From: Marsupella aquatica
Taxonomy: Eukaryota > Marchantiophyta
DNA length: 64,000 nt
NCBI GenBank assembly: GCA_973895155.1
Contig: OZ316893.1
Span: 5,828,001 to 5,892,000, forward strand
Direction: 5' to 3'
Positions within the stretch are counted from its first letter, which is position 1, and each line of letters starts with the position of its first letter. Under the pieces are notes generated by a model that did not search any database, was not told the origin of the DNA, and worked only from the letters and a program-made list of their open reading frames with translations. The translations under genes were made by a program, and so were the position numbers. Below are positions 35,901 through 46,741 of the stretch, piece by piece.

Positions 35901-37706
35901 GAGCTTTCTACTATGGTTGACGTATCTGTGAATTTTACTATTATTCAAGGCTGGAGCCCGATGCAAACATCCATTCCTCATCCGGGATAGCGAAAGTCAC
36001 TTCGGAGTGTGTAAACTCAAATTCCCTAGCGGTCGTTGTTGTAGGATCTTCTCCGCATCGGCCCATGGTCCCCTACTAGCAGGAGGATCCTGGGGATATA
36101 TCTGACTCCCAGCCGTCGAGTTCTCTGTGGGTTGCGATTGTACCAACGGCTTGTCAGTTCTTCGAATACTTCGGATTTAAGTGTATATTGCGTAGTAGAA
36201 TTTGAATTCGAACCCACAGATATGCAGATCATGATTTAGGGATATACATTTATAATTATACAGTCATCTGTAATTTACTTAAAGGCTGTTAATTCCCGCC
36301 CAGGGTTATCGGTTGTGCCGATCGAATGAAAATTACCACCTACAATGCTGAGATTGCTAGGATTATTCGACTGTCTCTGTAGACAAAACTTTGACGATCA
36401 TTTTGGACTGCGGGCAGAGATTGATTTGATATCGATGGCAGTACACCCTGAGATTTGTGATGATCGATTTTTTTAACAATGCAAACTTTTGAATGAGTTT
36501 CCATCGATCGATGCAGTGTGCAAAGGTACATGTCTATGAGAGCTTTATTTTCGATGATGCCAAGCAAGTCGACTCCATGCCTCACCGACCCCTACAGGAG
36601 ACGAGTAGCAGTTATGAATCAATCTTTGCGTTGCATTCGATGGGCACACATGATCTGCAAAATTTGGACCTCGTTAATTCATTCTGATCGGAGCCATACT
36701 TCGCTTTTGCATTCGATAGCCTCACATTAGAAGTTGACGAGTATAGGACAGCTGTTCAACGAAACCGATTGGAATAATTTGTCATTGAACGCCAATGGAG
36801 GGATCGAGGAGAGGACTGTAGCGTGCCTAACAAGTAAAACCTGTCTACGTCGTTGGAAACTCGAGACTGTCGCTCACAAAGGATCAAGAGTCAAGACCTT
36901 GGAGATGGTCCCAAGTGTAGGCAAAGCAATGGTAATTGGGCGGTAGGTTAGGATCTCACCCAATAGTGTAGTCACTATGTGGCATCCCGGAATGACGGGA
37001 ACGTGGACTCGACCGCAGGGTGGGGTGGCACACAAGGCCGGGACGAAGGAAGGGTGCGGAACTGTGGATACACTAGTAGTGAGCGGCATGAAAATTGCCC
37101 GAAGAAAGACAACAACCCGCCTTGTATTGCGATTGCATTTCCCGAGTATATTCCTAGTAATCTCTCCTCCTAACCGAAATCTTTGTTGCCAGATATTTCA
37201 CTCTCCCGCAGTAGCTTTGATTCCTTGCAAATCTTAGCGAAGCCCGTCAGTTCAACATGAACCGAGGCATAAGGCATTTCAGGACACACCCTCCGCATAC
37301 AACTGAGGTATTTAGGAGACTGCTAGGAAGGCCGTCAAGAAGGACAAGAATGTACCGTCCACCGGACCACCAGTCACTTTGGCTGACACATAAACTGCAG
37401 CCGCCACTATGAAAGGGCACGCGAACTGTTCATTTGATTAGGTCAAGAGAAGACCTACCCTGGAGGGCTCTCTCACTCCCCGTCCGATCCCATCGTGTAC
37501 GTTTTGTTTACAAGGAATTGATTGTCAAACGAAAGCTTTAATTTTGAGGGGTATTATCATCGAAGGTAAAGACAGTACTATAGTCTATATCTGAAAAGCA
37601 ATATAGGAGTGTGCTATTCTCTGTTAGATGGGTCAGCTTTTGGTATTCAAGGCCAAAACAGGAGAAGCAATATGGAGGCTTAATTACCCCGTAAGTACAT
37701 GCTGCT

Positions 37707-37745
<39 letters not shown>

Positions 37746-37864
37746 CTTCAAAATTTAACCTCACTCAATCCCTCCTAGTATTTATCATAACAATTGAATT
37801 GAATTATTGAATTGAGTGTCACCACATTGAATTAATAAGTGCAGAAATGTAGCACCTTTGTGTA
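32948..37864. other. AT-rich spacer between LINE and the duplicated block; one possible small gene
   Basis: Apart from the small ORF at 35618, I see only unrecognised short frames. An (AT)n microsatellite occupies about 37708-37742. Confidence 0.45.
35618..35848 (+). CDS. Possible small membrane or targeted protein (76 aa)
   Basis: The ATG at 35618 lies in good context (acgATGgcc) and opens a 76-codon frame. Residues about 8-24 (AGKVGLVTMSFGYMALR) form a hydrophobic segment, followed by a Ser/Arg-rich and then polar tail. An in-frame ATG 19 codons upstream would extend it with no clear gain. No family is recognised. It may be chance. Confidence 0.2.
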   Translation: MASVLSSAGKVGLVTMSFGYMALRMTTSLSRRVDFSTAKGSPVAPDQDPGVSSQQHESVKTNSPDAHVQCLHTALR

Positions 37865-39110
37865 GTAAAGCCTTTCATGATTTTTCTCTTTGTATATTTG
37901 AGTGCATTAATTCTCCATAATGCACCCCCTTTTTTGAGGAGGGGATTATACAAAACACCATAAATATAGTAAAAGTAAAAATTAAATATAGTTTTACCAT
38001 AAAAATAAATAAATTAAATTTAGTCAAGATCTCAAGATGATAACCAAATCTTATATGGTGATATAAACAAAATATCTATGAATAGAATCTAATAACTCAA
38101 GAACGTATATTTTTGGCCAATTCCATAGCAATCACTTCTTGGATGACCTTTTAATCTGAATTTTCTATTTCAAGGATTTACTTTTTCTTATTTGTTATGG
38201 AAAAATCACTCAAGTTTTTACGTACATTAATGTCCTAGTTATGGGCATTATGGAAATAATGCCATCAAAACTCGGGCTACTGCCCTCATTTTTCAGGGCA
38301 TTATATCCCACAATGCCCTCTAACCAGGACATTATCCTATTCATAGCACTTGAATTGGTCACTCACATCTTTGTGTTGTAGAACTTGAAGGTCTACAACT
38401 TGATGGTACTTTTCATTGGTCAATCACTATGTGCTTTTCTTTGTATTTGCTCTATTTATACTATTTAATCACACTCACACTCAATATGTATTCTAGTTCT
38501 ATTTTCATATTTTATCCACTTACATATCACTACAAAAAAAAATATCAAATATGTTTGAGAATGAGCATCATATATAAGAGGGATTGAGTGAGGTCCACAG
38601 CTGCCCCAGGTTGGGTGGTACCAGGACCGAAGTGGGACACCACATGGGCAGGGTTTGAAACCAGGATACTTTTACATTTGTAAAGCCTTTCATGACTTTT
38701 CTCTTTGTATATTTGAGTGCATTAATTCTCCATAATGCGCCTCTTTTTTTGAGGAGGGGATTATACAAAACACCATAAATATAGTAAAAGTAAAAATTAA
38801 ATATAGTTTTATCATACACAAAAAACAATTAAATTTAGTCAAGATCTCAAGATGATAACCAATCTTAAATGGTGATACGGACAAAATATCTATGAATAGA
38901 ATCTAATATAACTCAAGAACGTATATATTTGGCCAATTTCATACTAACCACTTCTTGGATGATCTTTTAATCTGAATTTTCTATTTCAAGGATTCACTTT
39001 TTCTTGTTTGTTACCTAAAAGTCACTCAAGTTTTTAGGTACATTATTACCCTCATTTTTCAGGGCATTATATATCACAATGCCCTCTAACCAGGACATTA
39101 TAGTATTCAT
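37865..39110. repeat. Direct duplication of an AT-rich segment (two copies)
   Basis: Copy A (37865-38346) and copy B (38680-39110) are clearly homologous and begin with gtaaagcctttcatga. Both contain gaggaggggattatacaaaa and end near ctaaccaggacattat. Copy B lacks about 50 bp that make up the left arm of a small foldback in copy A. Further short repeats follow: atcccacccaaaagtttgg occurs three times (39125-39285), and ctactgtaccttaga occurs twice. There is no coding content. This may be a rearranged non-autonomous element. Confidence 0.75.
38230..38332. mobile_element. Small Stowaway-like foldback element with TA flanks
   Basis: The 103-bp segment has inverted ends atgtcctagttatgggcatt and its near-complement at the right end (aatgccctctaaccaggaca). 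TA flanks both sides (38228-38229 and 38333-38334). TA duplication fits Tc1/mariner-type MITEs, although the termini are not the canonical Stowaway CTCCCTCC. The homologous copy B keeps only the right arm. Confidence 0.5.
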
Positions 39111-41369
39111 ATATCCCCCATTCATCCCACCCAAAAGTTTGGTAATCTATGCTATTCATCCCACCCAAAAGTTTGGTAATCCATACTACTGTACCTTAGA
39201 GGAAACTAGCCTTCACATGGGCACGGTTTGAAACCAGAATACTTTTACATTCATCCCCCCATTCATCCCACCCAAAAGTTTGGTAATCTATGCTACTGTA
39301 CCTTAGAAGGAAACTAGCCTTCACGGGTAGCAATTGCAGGCAGCTCAGTCTACACGAGAGGCCCTTAATGAGCCTCAATATTGCTCCTTGTGAATATGTA
39401 TGAAGCCCCCATTGACTTGTCAATCCAAGATTGGAACACAAAACAATCTACTCACTATAATATACAATCCCGCCTTTTTGTACTCATCGTCTTCTTACAA
39501 AATCCACTTTTGGAGTGAACTTATTATGACCCTTGGATTTAAAGCTTACATTTTCCCATCAAATATGTGAAAAGAAGAATAAAAGAGGATCTACTAGCTT
39601 GAGGCACGGATGGGCTTCCACCCACATCTAGACTCATACACTAACATCCACAAAAAGGTCATTGGTGAGTTGACATGTGGCTATCATGGGTAGGTGGGCC
39701 TGACAGGAAAATTTAAGTAGACCCCACATGACATTTGGACACATGATTGTCCCATTCACGTAAACTAAAGACAGAGAACAATATAAATTAAGTTGTGAGT
39801 TCAAAAGAGACTATTTATAGGACAATGAAAAATATTTAAGTCTATTGGGAGTATATCAAGAAATTTTATTTTTTCTATTCTGTTTATGACCTATTTTTTC
39901 CAAGTTAGATTAACACTCAATCCTAAATTCTTTTTTGCAATAAACTTATCTACCAAAGACATAATGGCCTCAAGAGTAAAATGGCCCCAACAACAAAATG
40001 GCCATAGTGATAATTGTTTGTAACAATGAAATGGATGTAATAACAATTTAAAACATGACAATTGTCATATTTTAAATCCCACCATACAAAACTATCCCAT
40101 CTCAAAGCTTTTGTGCAATTGACAAAAGTGGAAAAGGAAGGAAAAAACCAGTACCATGGAAGGAGAGAAAAGATTTCTATATCAGCAGAGGGTGACCACA
40201 CTTGACCACGTGATGCCCCAGCCACCGCCCCCATCTTGCGTTCCCTCCCACGCTCTCGCTCTCACCCTCCCCCACAACATTGCTTTCACAATAACACTTT
40301 GGGACATCTTTTCTCTCCTTTACAACTTTTCTCCTTTACATCCTTTGCTCACCTCAACATCTTCTATCACCTCAACATCTTTTTTCTCTCTTTGACATCT
40401 TTTATCACTTGACCTCGACATCTTTTGCTCACCTTGACATATTTTCTCTCCTTAACAGCTTTTGTTCAGTTCGACATCATTTCTCTCCTCGACATCTTTT
40501 ATCACGTTGACATCTTTCGTGCAATGCACGGGCATTGGGCTTGTACTTACAAAATATTCTTCACAATTCTATTTAAGAAGTGTCATGAAGATACTAATTG
40601 CAAGTTCTGCTCCCAATCATTTTCTCCCTTCATTAGGTTGCTCCCTCCCTATTTAAGAGTTTAGTCATAAAAAAATAAAGTTGAAGGTACATCTATGTCA
40701 TTTCATTCATTAATGCCTTTATCAAGACTTTACGTGCAGCGGAGGGTCCTCATTTATTTCCTTTATACCCATCACACAAAAGTAAATAAAAGGTTTGTTA
40801 TTGGGTTAAGAACAATACTTTCAAATTTATTTACAAGAACATTAGTGTTTTTAAAATCCAATTTTGACAATTATAAGAAAAGATGAGATTTTAGAAATCA
40901 AATTTGAGAATATTTTTAGAATACTCCAAAAAGATAGGGGTAGAAAAACAGTTTTAAAAAACTACTTTTATTTTTTAGGGTGCTTACTAGCTAAAAACAT
41001 TGAGCTTAACATGAGCCCCCATTTAGAGTGAGGCCCCCAAGACTTACAATAATAGAAATGTGAATAGTGGGTTCTTTTACAATCTACCCACAGCACCTTG
41101 AGTAATTTGTTCAATGGTCAGAATAAAATGAGCTCAATTTCACTAGGGGGGGGGGGGGGAACTAATCAGGCCATGAGAGTTGGAAGAGCCATTGGACAGT
41201 TGGCCTAACAAGGACCCAGTAAATTCTAATCCTGTGACAGCTACCCACATCCCTACAACTCCTAGTGCTCCCAAGTTATCAGGCATAGTGTGACCTTTAG
41301 TACAAACCAGGTTAGTCTTCTTCCTAAGGTTAGCCACAAGAGACATACTTTTATGCTAGTGGCGGGCAT
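39111..41369. other. AT-rich repetitive spacer left of the copia element
   Basis: This holds the short repeats that continue the duplicated block, then a degenerate array at about 40320-40520 built from cgacatctttt-like units at 17-30 bp spacing. A G homopolymer lies at about 41147-41159. No gene is supported. Confidence 0.55.
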
Positions 41370-41374
41370 GAGAG
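41370..41374. repeat. Target-site duplication GAGAG (left)
   Basis: The 5-bp gagag immediately before the left LTR is repeated at 48227-48231 immediately after the right LTR, as expected for integrase-mediated copia insertion. Confidence 0.9.
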
Positions 41375-41698
41375 TGTGGGGAGAAATCAGATCAGGAAAA
41401 ACACTCCAAACATACACGTGTTCAATAGTTACGTGGTTCGCCTCAAGGTTGGCTACGTCCACGGGAAGACCAAGCTTTATTAGCGGTTATATGTCTACTC
41501 AAGCATCACCATAGCTCTCATCTCTTCAAGCTTTCATCTCTTGTTATATCACTGTGTTCTTTCTTGAGAACTCTCTGTTGTGTTCTCACACCACATAGAA
41601 GTTGAAGAGATAAGGACCAATCTCTTCAACTAGGGTTTACTCTAACCCTAGTTAACATACTAACCATAGTTCAACCCAAGACTGAGTTAACCTTTACA
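41375..41698 (-). repeat. 3' LTR of the copia element
   Basis: 324 bp, TG...CA. It is the left copy on the plus strand and so the 3' LTR of the minus-strand element. It contains an inverted telo-box-like pair, aactagggtt / aaccctagtt, at 41628-41637 and 41644-41653. Confidence 0.95.
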
Positions 41699-41709
41699 AA
41701 CTCCCCCTT
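41699..41709 (-). promoter_or_regulatory. Polypurine tract of the copia element
   Basis: The minus strand reads aagggggagtt directly before the 3' LTR. This is the usual place and composition for the plus-strand primer of reverse transcription. Confidence 0.85.
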
Positions 41710-41892
41710 GACTCACGTCTTGGGAGGGTTCATAACATTGTCTTTTCCTTACAAGTTCCTCCGTGGGAAGTTCAAGGCAGTAGGGCCAAAAGACCCTCCC
41801 CCTAATGCAAGGGTTAACTAGAACTAAGCCGTAGCCGATAAACCATCGGATGGAGTACTCATATAGAGACATTTTCTTGGTTAACTCTATAT

Positions 41893-43684
41893 TTACAATA
41901 TTTGTAAATAATTACAATGCCTTGAAAAACTATTGGAGTTTAATACTTTGGTAAAAACATCCGCTGGATTAAGCTTTCCATCAATCTTGACAAGCTCAAA
42001 TTCATCATCCGATAATGCCTGTCGGATGAGATGATAGCGGACATCAATGTGCTTTACCCTGCCATCCATCACCTGATTCTTGGCAGTGTAAATTGCACTT
42101 TGACTGTCACAATGAAGATATACACACTCTTGTGATAAACCCATCTCCGCGACAAGCTTTTTCAACCAAATGGTCTCTGATGCTGCTTCTGCTGCTGCTA
42201 CATACTCGGCATCCATAGTAGACTTTGCAACACACTTTTGGAGAGTAGACTTCCAACTAATGCATCCACCAGCAAGTGTAAATACATATCCAGTTGTTGA
42301 TCTCCTCTTATCCAGATCATCTGCGTAGTCTGCATCCACATAACCTTGAAGCACTTTCATATTGTTTGAACTTGCATCAAACAATAAACCCCTCTTAGTG
42401 GAACCTTTGATGTAGCGCAAAATCCATTTCACTGCTTCCCAATGAACTTTTCCTGGATTTTCCATGTATCTGCTTACCTTGCTAATGGCATAAGCTATGT
42501 CTGGTCGGGTCTCGGGGGGTTAACTAAGTGTATATTTTGGGGTATCACATGTGATCCTAGCCTAATATAAATAGACCTATTTTATAAATAAAATATTCTA
42601 AGAATATTCTCCATTTTCAATATTAATAACCCTATTTTATTTTATAAAAAGTATATATTAGAGAATATTCTATAAACATGAGTTTATAATACCTTCTTTT
42701 GCCTCCTACGCTTTTTAAAAATTTAGTTAATTTCTATCAAAAATACCTATTTTGGATCGCACGTGGTTCCTAAGATTTTTGATAGTCAACCCCCCGAGGG
42801 TCGGGTGCATACCATGAGATACATTAAACTACCCACAGCACAGTTTTCATAAGGAACTTTGGATATCAAAATTTTTTCTGTCGCATCTGATGGACAAAAT
42901 GCTGCAAAAATATTGAAATGCCTTGCCAAAGGAACACTCACAACCTTAGCATCTGCCATGTTGAATTTTGAGAGTACCTTCTCTGCATATCTTTTGCGTC
43001 AGCCAAAGTTTGGCTTTGTTAACATCCCTGACAATCTCCATGCCTAGGATCCTCTTGGCTGTGCCCAAATCCTTCATCTTAAACTCAGAACTGAGTTGGG
43101 CCTTAAGCTAATCAACTTCGCCCCTATCCTCTGCTGCAATGAGCATGTCATCCACATAAAGTACAAGGATGACAAGCTTAAAACTTGTGTTGTTCACATG
43201 CCTGATGTAAACACATGGATCGTACACGCTTTGCACAAATCCAAGCGATTTCAAAAATTCATCAAAATGCTTGTTCAATCCACTGCCTTGGGCTCTGCTT
43301 TAATCCATACAAGGATTTTAGCAACCTGCATACCAAATTTTACTTGCCATTTTGCACAAAACCCTCTGGTTGCCTCATGTAAATCACCTCATCCAACGAT
43401 CCATATAAGAATGTCGTGACAACATCCATTTGATCTAAAACCAAATCAAATAAAACTTCAAGAGCACATAGCAAACGTATTGTTGAATACTTTGCTACGG
43501 GTGAAAAAACCTCATTGTAGTCTATACCTTTCTGTTGAGTAAAACCCTTGGCTACCAACCGAGCCTTATATAAATATCTTCTCAGCATCCTCTGTGGGTC
43601 CATCTTTCTTTCTATACACCCACTTGCTGTCAATAGCCTGCTTGTCACTAGGTAGACTTGTGAGTTCCCAAGTCTTGTTATCAT
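41893..43684 (-). pseudogene. Copia reverse transcriptase / RNase H, broken
   Basis: The reverse transcriptase begins around 43684 (ARLVAKGFTQQKGIDYNEVF, QMDVVTTFLYG), then changes frame. The catalytic YVDD lies near 43147-43158 in another frame. RNase H at 41893-42465 has DADYADDLDKRRSTTGYVF, CVAKSTMDAEYVA and HCDSQSAIYTAKN, with its acidic residues kept. A 288-bp MITE at 42511-42798 interrupts the link between the two. Frameshifts make the whole region non-functional. In an intact element this polyprotein part would copy the RNA into DNA. Confidence 0.9.
42511..42798. mobile_element. 288-bp MITE nested in the copia element (8-bp duplication)
   Basis: The ends ctcggggggttaacta and tagtcaaccccccgag are inverted repeats with one mismatch, and weaker inverted similarity runs about 40 bp inward. 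The 8-bp ggtcgggt lies on both sides (42503-42510 and 42799-42806). Removing the element and one copy of the 8-mer restores the copia frame across the conserved motif before RNase H. An 8-bp duplication fits hAT or P-type transposons; the ends do not match a family I can name. The interior is AT-rich and non-coding. Confidence 0.88.
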
Positions 43685-45374
43685 GAAGGGATTTAGTTTC
43701 CATGCGCATCGCCACCTGCCACTGTTGCTTCTCCATAGAAGCTAGGACCTCTCGAAATGAGGATGGATCTCCATCTTCTATCACCAATGCATCAATAGAT
43801 TCTTCATCCAAATCCACATGATCAGAAGGAAGCCAAGTTCCATACCTTTCCCAAGCTTGATGTTTACGAGTTCCTTTTTGCACTGAAGACTGTGGCTGAT
43901 CTGATTGTAGTGTGCTTTGCCTTACAGTATTGTCAACATATTCTTCATTTGACACATCCTCTCCTCTTAAATCCTCTAGAGGAGGAAATTGCACTTTGTT
44001 AGTAGTAGGGAATTGATCTATCTCCCCCTCCTTCAATGATTTGTTTTCATTGAAGGATACATCCCGACTAACAAGTGACTTGCAATCAACTGGATCCCAC
44101 AATCGATATCCACATAGCTCAAAGGAGGTTTTGTAAGTAATTGCCCGACTAGGAGAGAGATTTACTAGATAAGCAACTATGTTGACAGCTTCCGCCCAAA
44201 AGATTTGTGGCAATTTAGAGTGGCTCAACATGCTTCTTGCTCGCTCCAACAATGTGCGGTTGAGTTGCTCAGCAACACCATTTTGCTCAGGAGTGTACAC
44301 AGTTGTGAGATGGTGAGTAATTCCTTTATTTGCACAATACGTGTTGAACTCGCCAGAGGTGTATTCACCACCATTATCTGATCGTAGATATCTCACATTC
44401 TTTGCAGTTTGTGTCTCAACTTGAGCTACCCATTGTTTGAAGATGGAAAACACTTCAAACTTATGGCCTCATTCACAATTGGAGGACCCAAAAGGAACGT
44501 CACACTCAAAAGTGACCATAGTTTATTATGCTTTAGGATATCATTTTTAGGGTGTAATGAGATGATATAGAAAATTTGATGTACTATACTTAATAAACAT
44601 CCTATATGTTGGTAACATTCATTAAACTATCTAGCATTTGAGACTTTGAAGCTCTCCTTATATGTCCTTCAAAGATTGATAAAAGGACTTGTCATGCAAC
44701 GGGTCACATCATTTCAGGACTCAAAAAGACTCTAAAAAATGCATTTTAGACAATAATATTTTACCAAAGCATGCATACTAATAGCATAATCTTATATTTC
44801 AAGACTTAAATAGTGACACACACTAAACCTTTATGTACAGGACAAAAATAATCAGTAATTTTGGCTTATTTAGGGCCATCAATAACAGGATCCCTTAAAA
44901 CAGTTGAAAACTTGATGTATCTACATGGTGAGGTAGGTTACACCATGTAAAATAGTATTGTGAAAAAATTAGACTTAAATGTCTTGAGATAAAATCATGA
45001 TGAATATTTTTTCATGTTATGAAAATTATTTTTCACTAAAAAAACATGTTTTTGAGTCCTGAAAGTGGTTCTTGCGAGGTACACCCAATTGTGAATGAGG
45101 CCTTATGGGCAATGAAATAAATCCAAACAAACCTTGAGTAATCATCGATAAACGATATATAGTATTGTTTACCTGAATGTGAGGAAATTAGAGCAGGACC
45201 CCACACATCGGAATGAATATACTCAAGTACAACTTTAGAATGATGAATGACAGTCGGAAATGGAGTTCTTATTTTCTTGCCGACAATGCAATGATCACAA
45301 AAACTCAACTTGCATGCTTGCAATCCTGGTAGGAGATGTCGCTTGTGTAGGATTTCCAAACTTTTTTCACTCAT
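43566..45374 (-). pseudogene. Copia GAG-pre-integrase and integrase core, split by a MITE
   Basis: The segment reads GAG-pre-integrase ([21 protein letters not shown]) and the integrase core with catalytic residues visible: Asp in [10 protein letters not shown], Asp in YLRSDNGGEY, and Glu in NGVAEQLNRTLLERAR. The three acidic residues are intact. A 638-bp MITE lies between the first and second Asp. Element plus duplication is 642 bp, a multiple of three, so both halves remain in the same frame number. Beyond the core come linker sequence and the start of RT (YRKKDG) before a frameshift near 43600. Confidence 0.9.
44465..45102. mobile_element. 638-bp MITE nested in the copia integrase
   Basis: It has perfect 18-bp terminal inverted repeats, ggcctcattcacaattgg at 44465-44482 and the complement at 45085-45102. 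TTAT flanks both sides (44461-44464 and 45103-45106). The host integrase frame joins exactly when the element and one TTAT are removed. GGCC-type ends with a T/A-rich target resemble PIF/Harbinger (Tourist) MITEs, but those duplicate 3 bp and here 4 bp match, so the family is left open. It has no coding capacity. Confidence 0.92.
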
Positions 45375-45596
45375 GTGACCAAGCCGAGCATGCCATAAAT
45401 TGATTTTCTCCTCCTAAAATGTGACCAAATTGACTTCGGCAAGAAGGGTGGTGCCTTCCAAGACATAGATGTTTCTTTTCCTCTTGCCAATAAGAACTTC
45501 ATTTGATCCATGCGTGACTGTTAATACCCCATCAATTGCACTCCATTGATAACCCTTCGCATCCAAGTAGCCAAGAGAAATCAAATTTTTACACAT

Positions 45597-45818
45597 TTAT
45601 GGAATGTGTCTAACATTTGATAGAGTACAGTACTTACCACCTAGTAGTTGAATCTTGGATCCAATCCCTAAAACTTTACAAGAATGATTATTTCCCATCA
45701 AAACAGATCCGTTGATAGGAGTGTAGGATGAGAAAAGTTCACGCATATAACACATGTGATACGAGCAAGCAGAATCCAAGATCCATTGACAATCCTCAAC
45801 TTGGGAAGTGGTACACAA
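45597..45818 (-). pseudogene. Copia protease segment
   Basis: The retropepsin motif reads WILDSACSYHM, the copia form of the D-S/T-G/A active site that cleaves the Gag-Pol polyprotein. It lies in the same frame as gag and integrase, bounded by a TGA at 45843-45845 upstream and a TAA at 45597-45599 downstream. Confidence 0.85.
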
Positions 45819-45842
45819 TGCAAATCCTTCACTATCCTCTTC

Positions 45843-46733
45843 TCAAACAACTACTTGGGCTGAAGAACCAACAACTTCCTTGAATGTGTTTTTGACGCGA
45901 CAATCCTTCTTCATGTGGCCCACTTTGTCACACTTCCAACACTTTATCTCACGAGTAGACCTGGATGGTGATTTGGATCGAGATCTAGGTCTGGATCTAA
46001 ACCTCCTCCTACCAAAGGATCGATCGTGGAACCTTCCTCGCTCCATGGGAAGTGGGTTAAACCGTTTATTTTCATGAGATGACTCCCTTGTTTTGCCTCT
46101 TTCTACCAATAGTGCTGTTGATGATGAGGTTGAGGTAGGATGAGCTGAAGAAACCAGCTTAGACTGCATATCATCGGTCAATAGGGCACTCACTACATCA
46201 TTGTAGGATATAGTTGTCTTATCACGGAATAGAAGAACTCAAGACAAAGATTGGTATGAAGGTGGTAGTGAGCTCACGAGTTGTAAGGCTTTCTTTTCTT
46301 CGCTCAAATGCTCCCCCAAATTCTCTAGGTCAACCATAAGATCATTGAACTGATCGATATGATCTTGAATCTTGACTCCATCAGCCATTTTGAATTGCAT
46401 GAGCTTCAGGCTTGCATACATTCGGTTTGACATCTCCTTCTTATAGTACTTGTTGCGCAATGCTTGAAACAAGTCCGTCACCGTTTGTGTTGCTTTTTCC
46501 TCGAACTGCTTTTTCACATTGTTTTTCAAGTACATGCCAACAATACTTATCGCTTGATCCTGGAGATCATGCCAATCATCATCTTCCATCTCCTTGGGTT
46601 GAGATCTTATTACCTTGCCTAGGCCCATCGCCCTAAGTGCATCCCTCACGTTACGTTCCCACATTGTATAGTCCATCCGACCATCAAATTTTTCCACCTC
46701 AAAACTTTGACCTCCAATCCTAGTAGTCGACAT
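45843..46733 (-). pseudogene. Copia gag with CCHC zinc knuckle, one internal stop
   Basis: The ATG at 46733 opens gag (FEVEKFDGRMDYTMWERNV, a UBN2-type capsid region). One TGA at 46239-46241 interrupts it, and the same frame then continues to a basic Arg/Ser-rich stretch and the knuckle CWKCDKVGHMKKDC. The protein would form the virus-like particle and bind RNA. The two TGA codons could each come from a CGA by a single C-to-T change at CpG. Confidence 0.88.
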
Positions 46734-46741
46734 CGCTGGAA

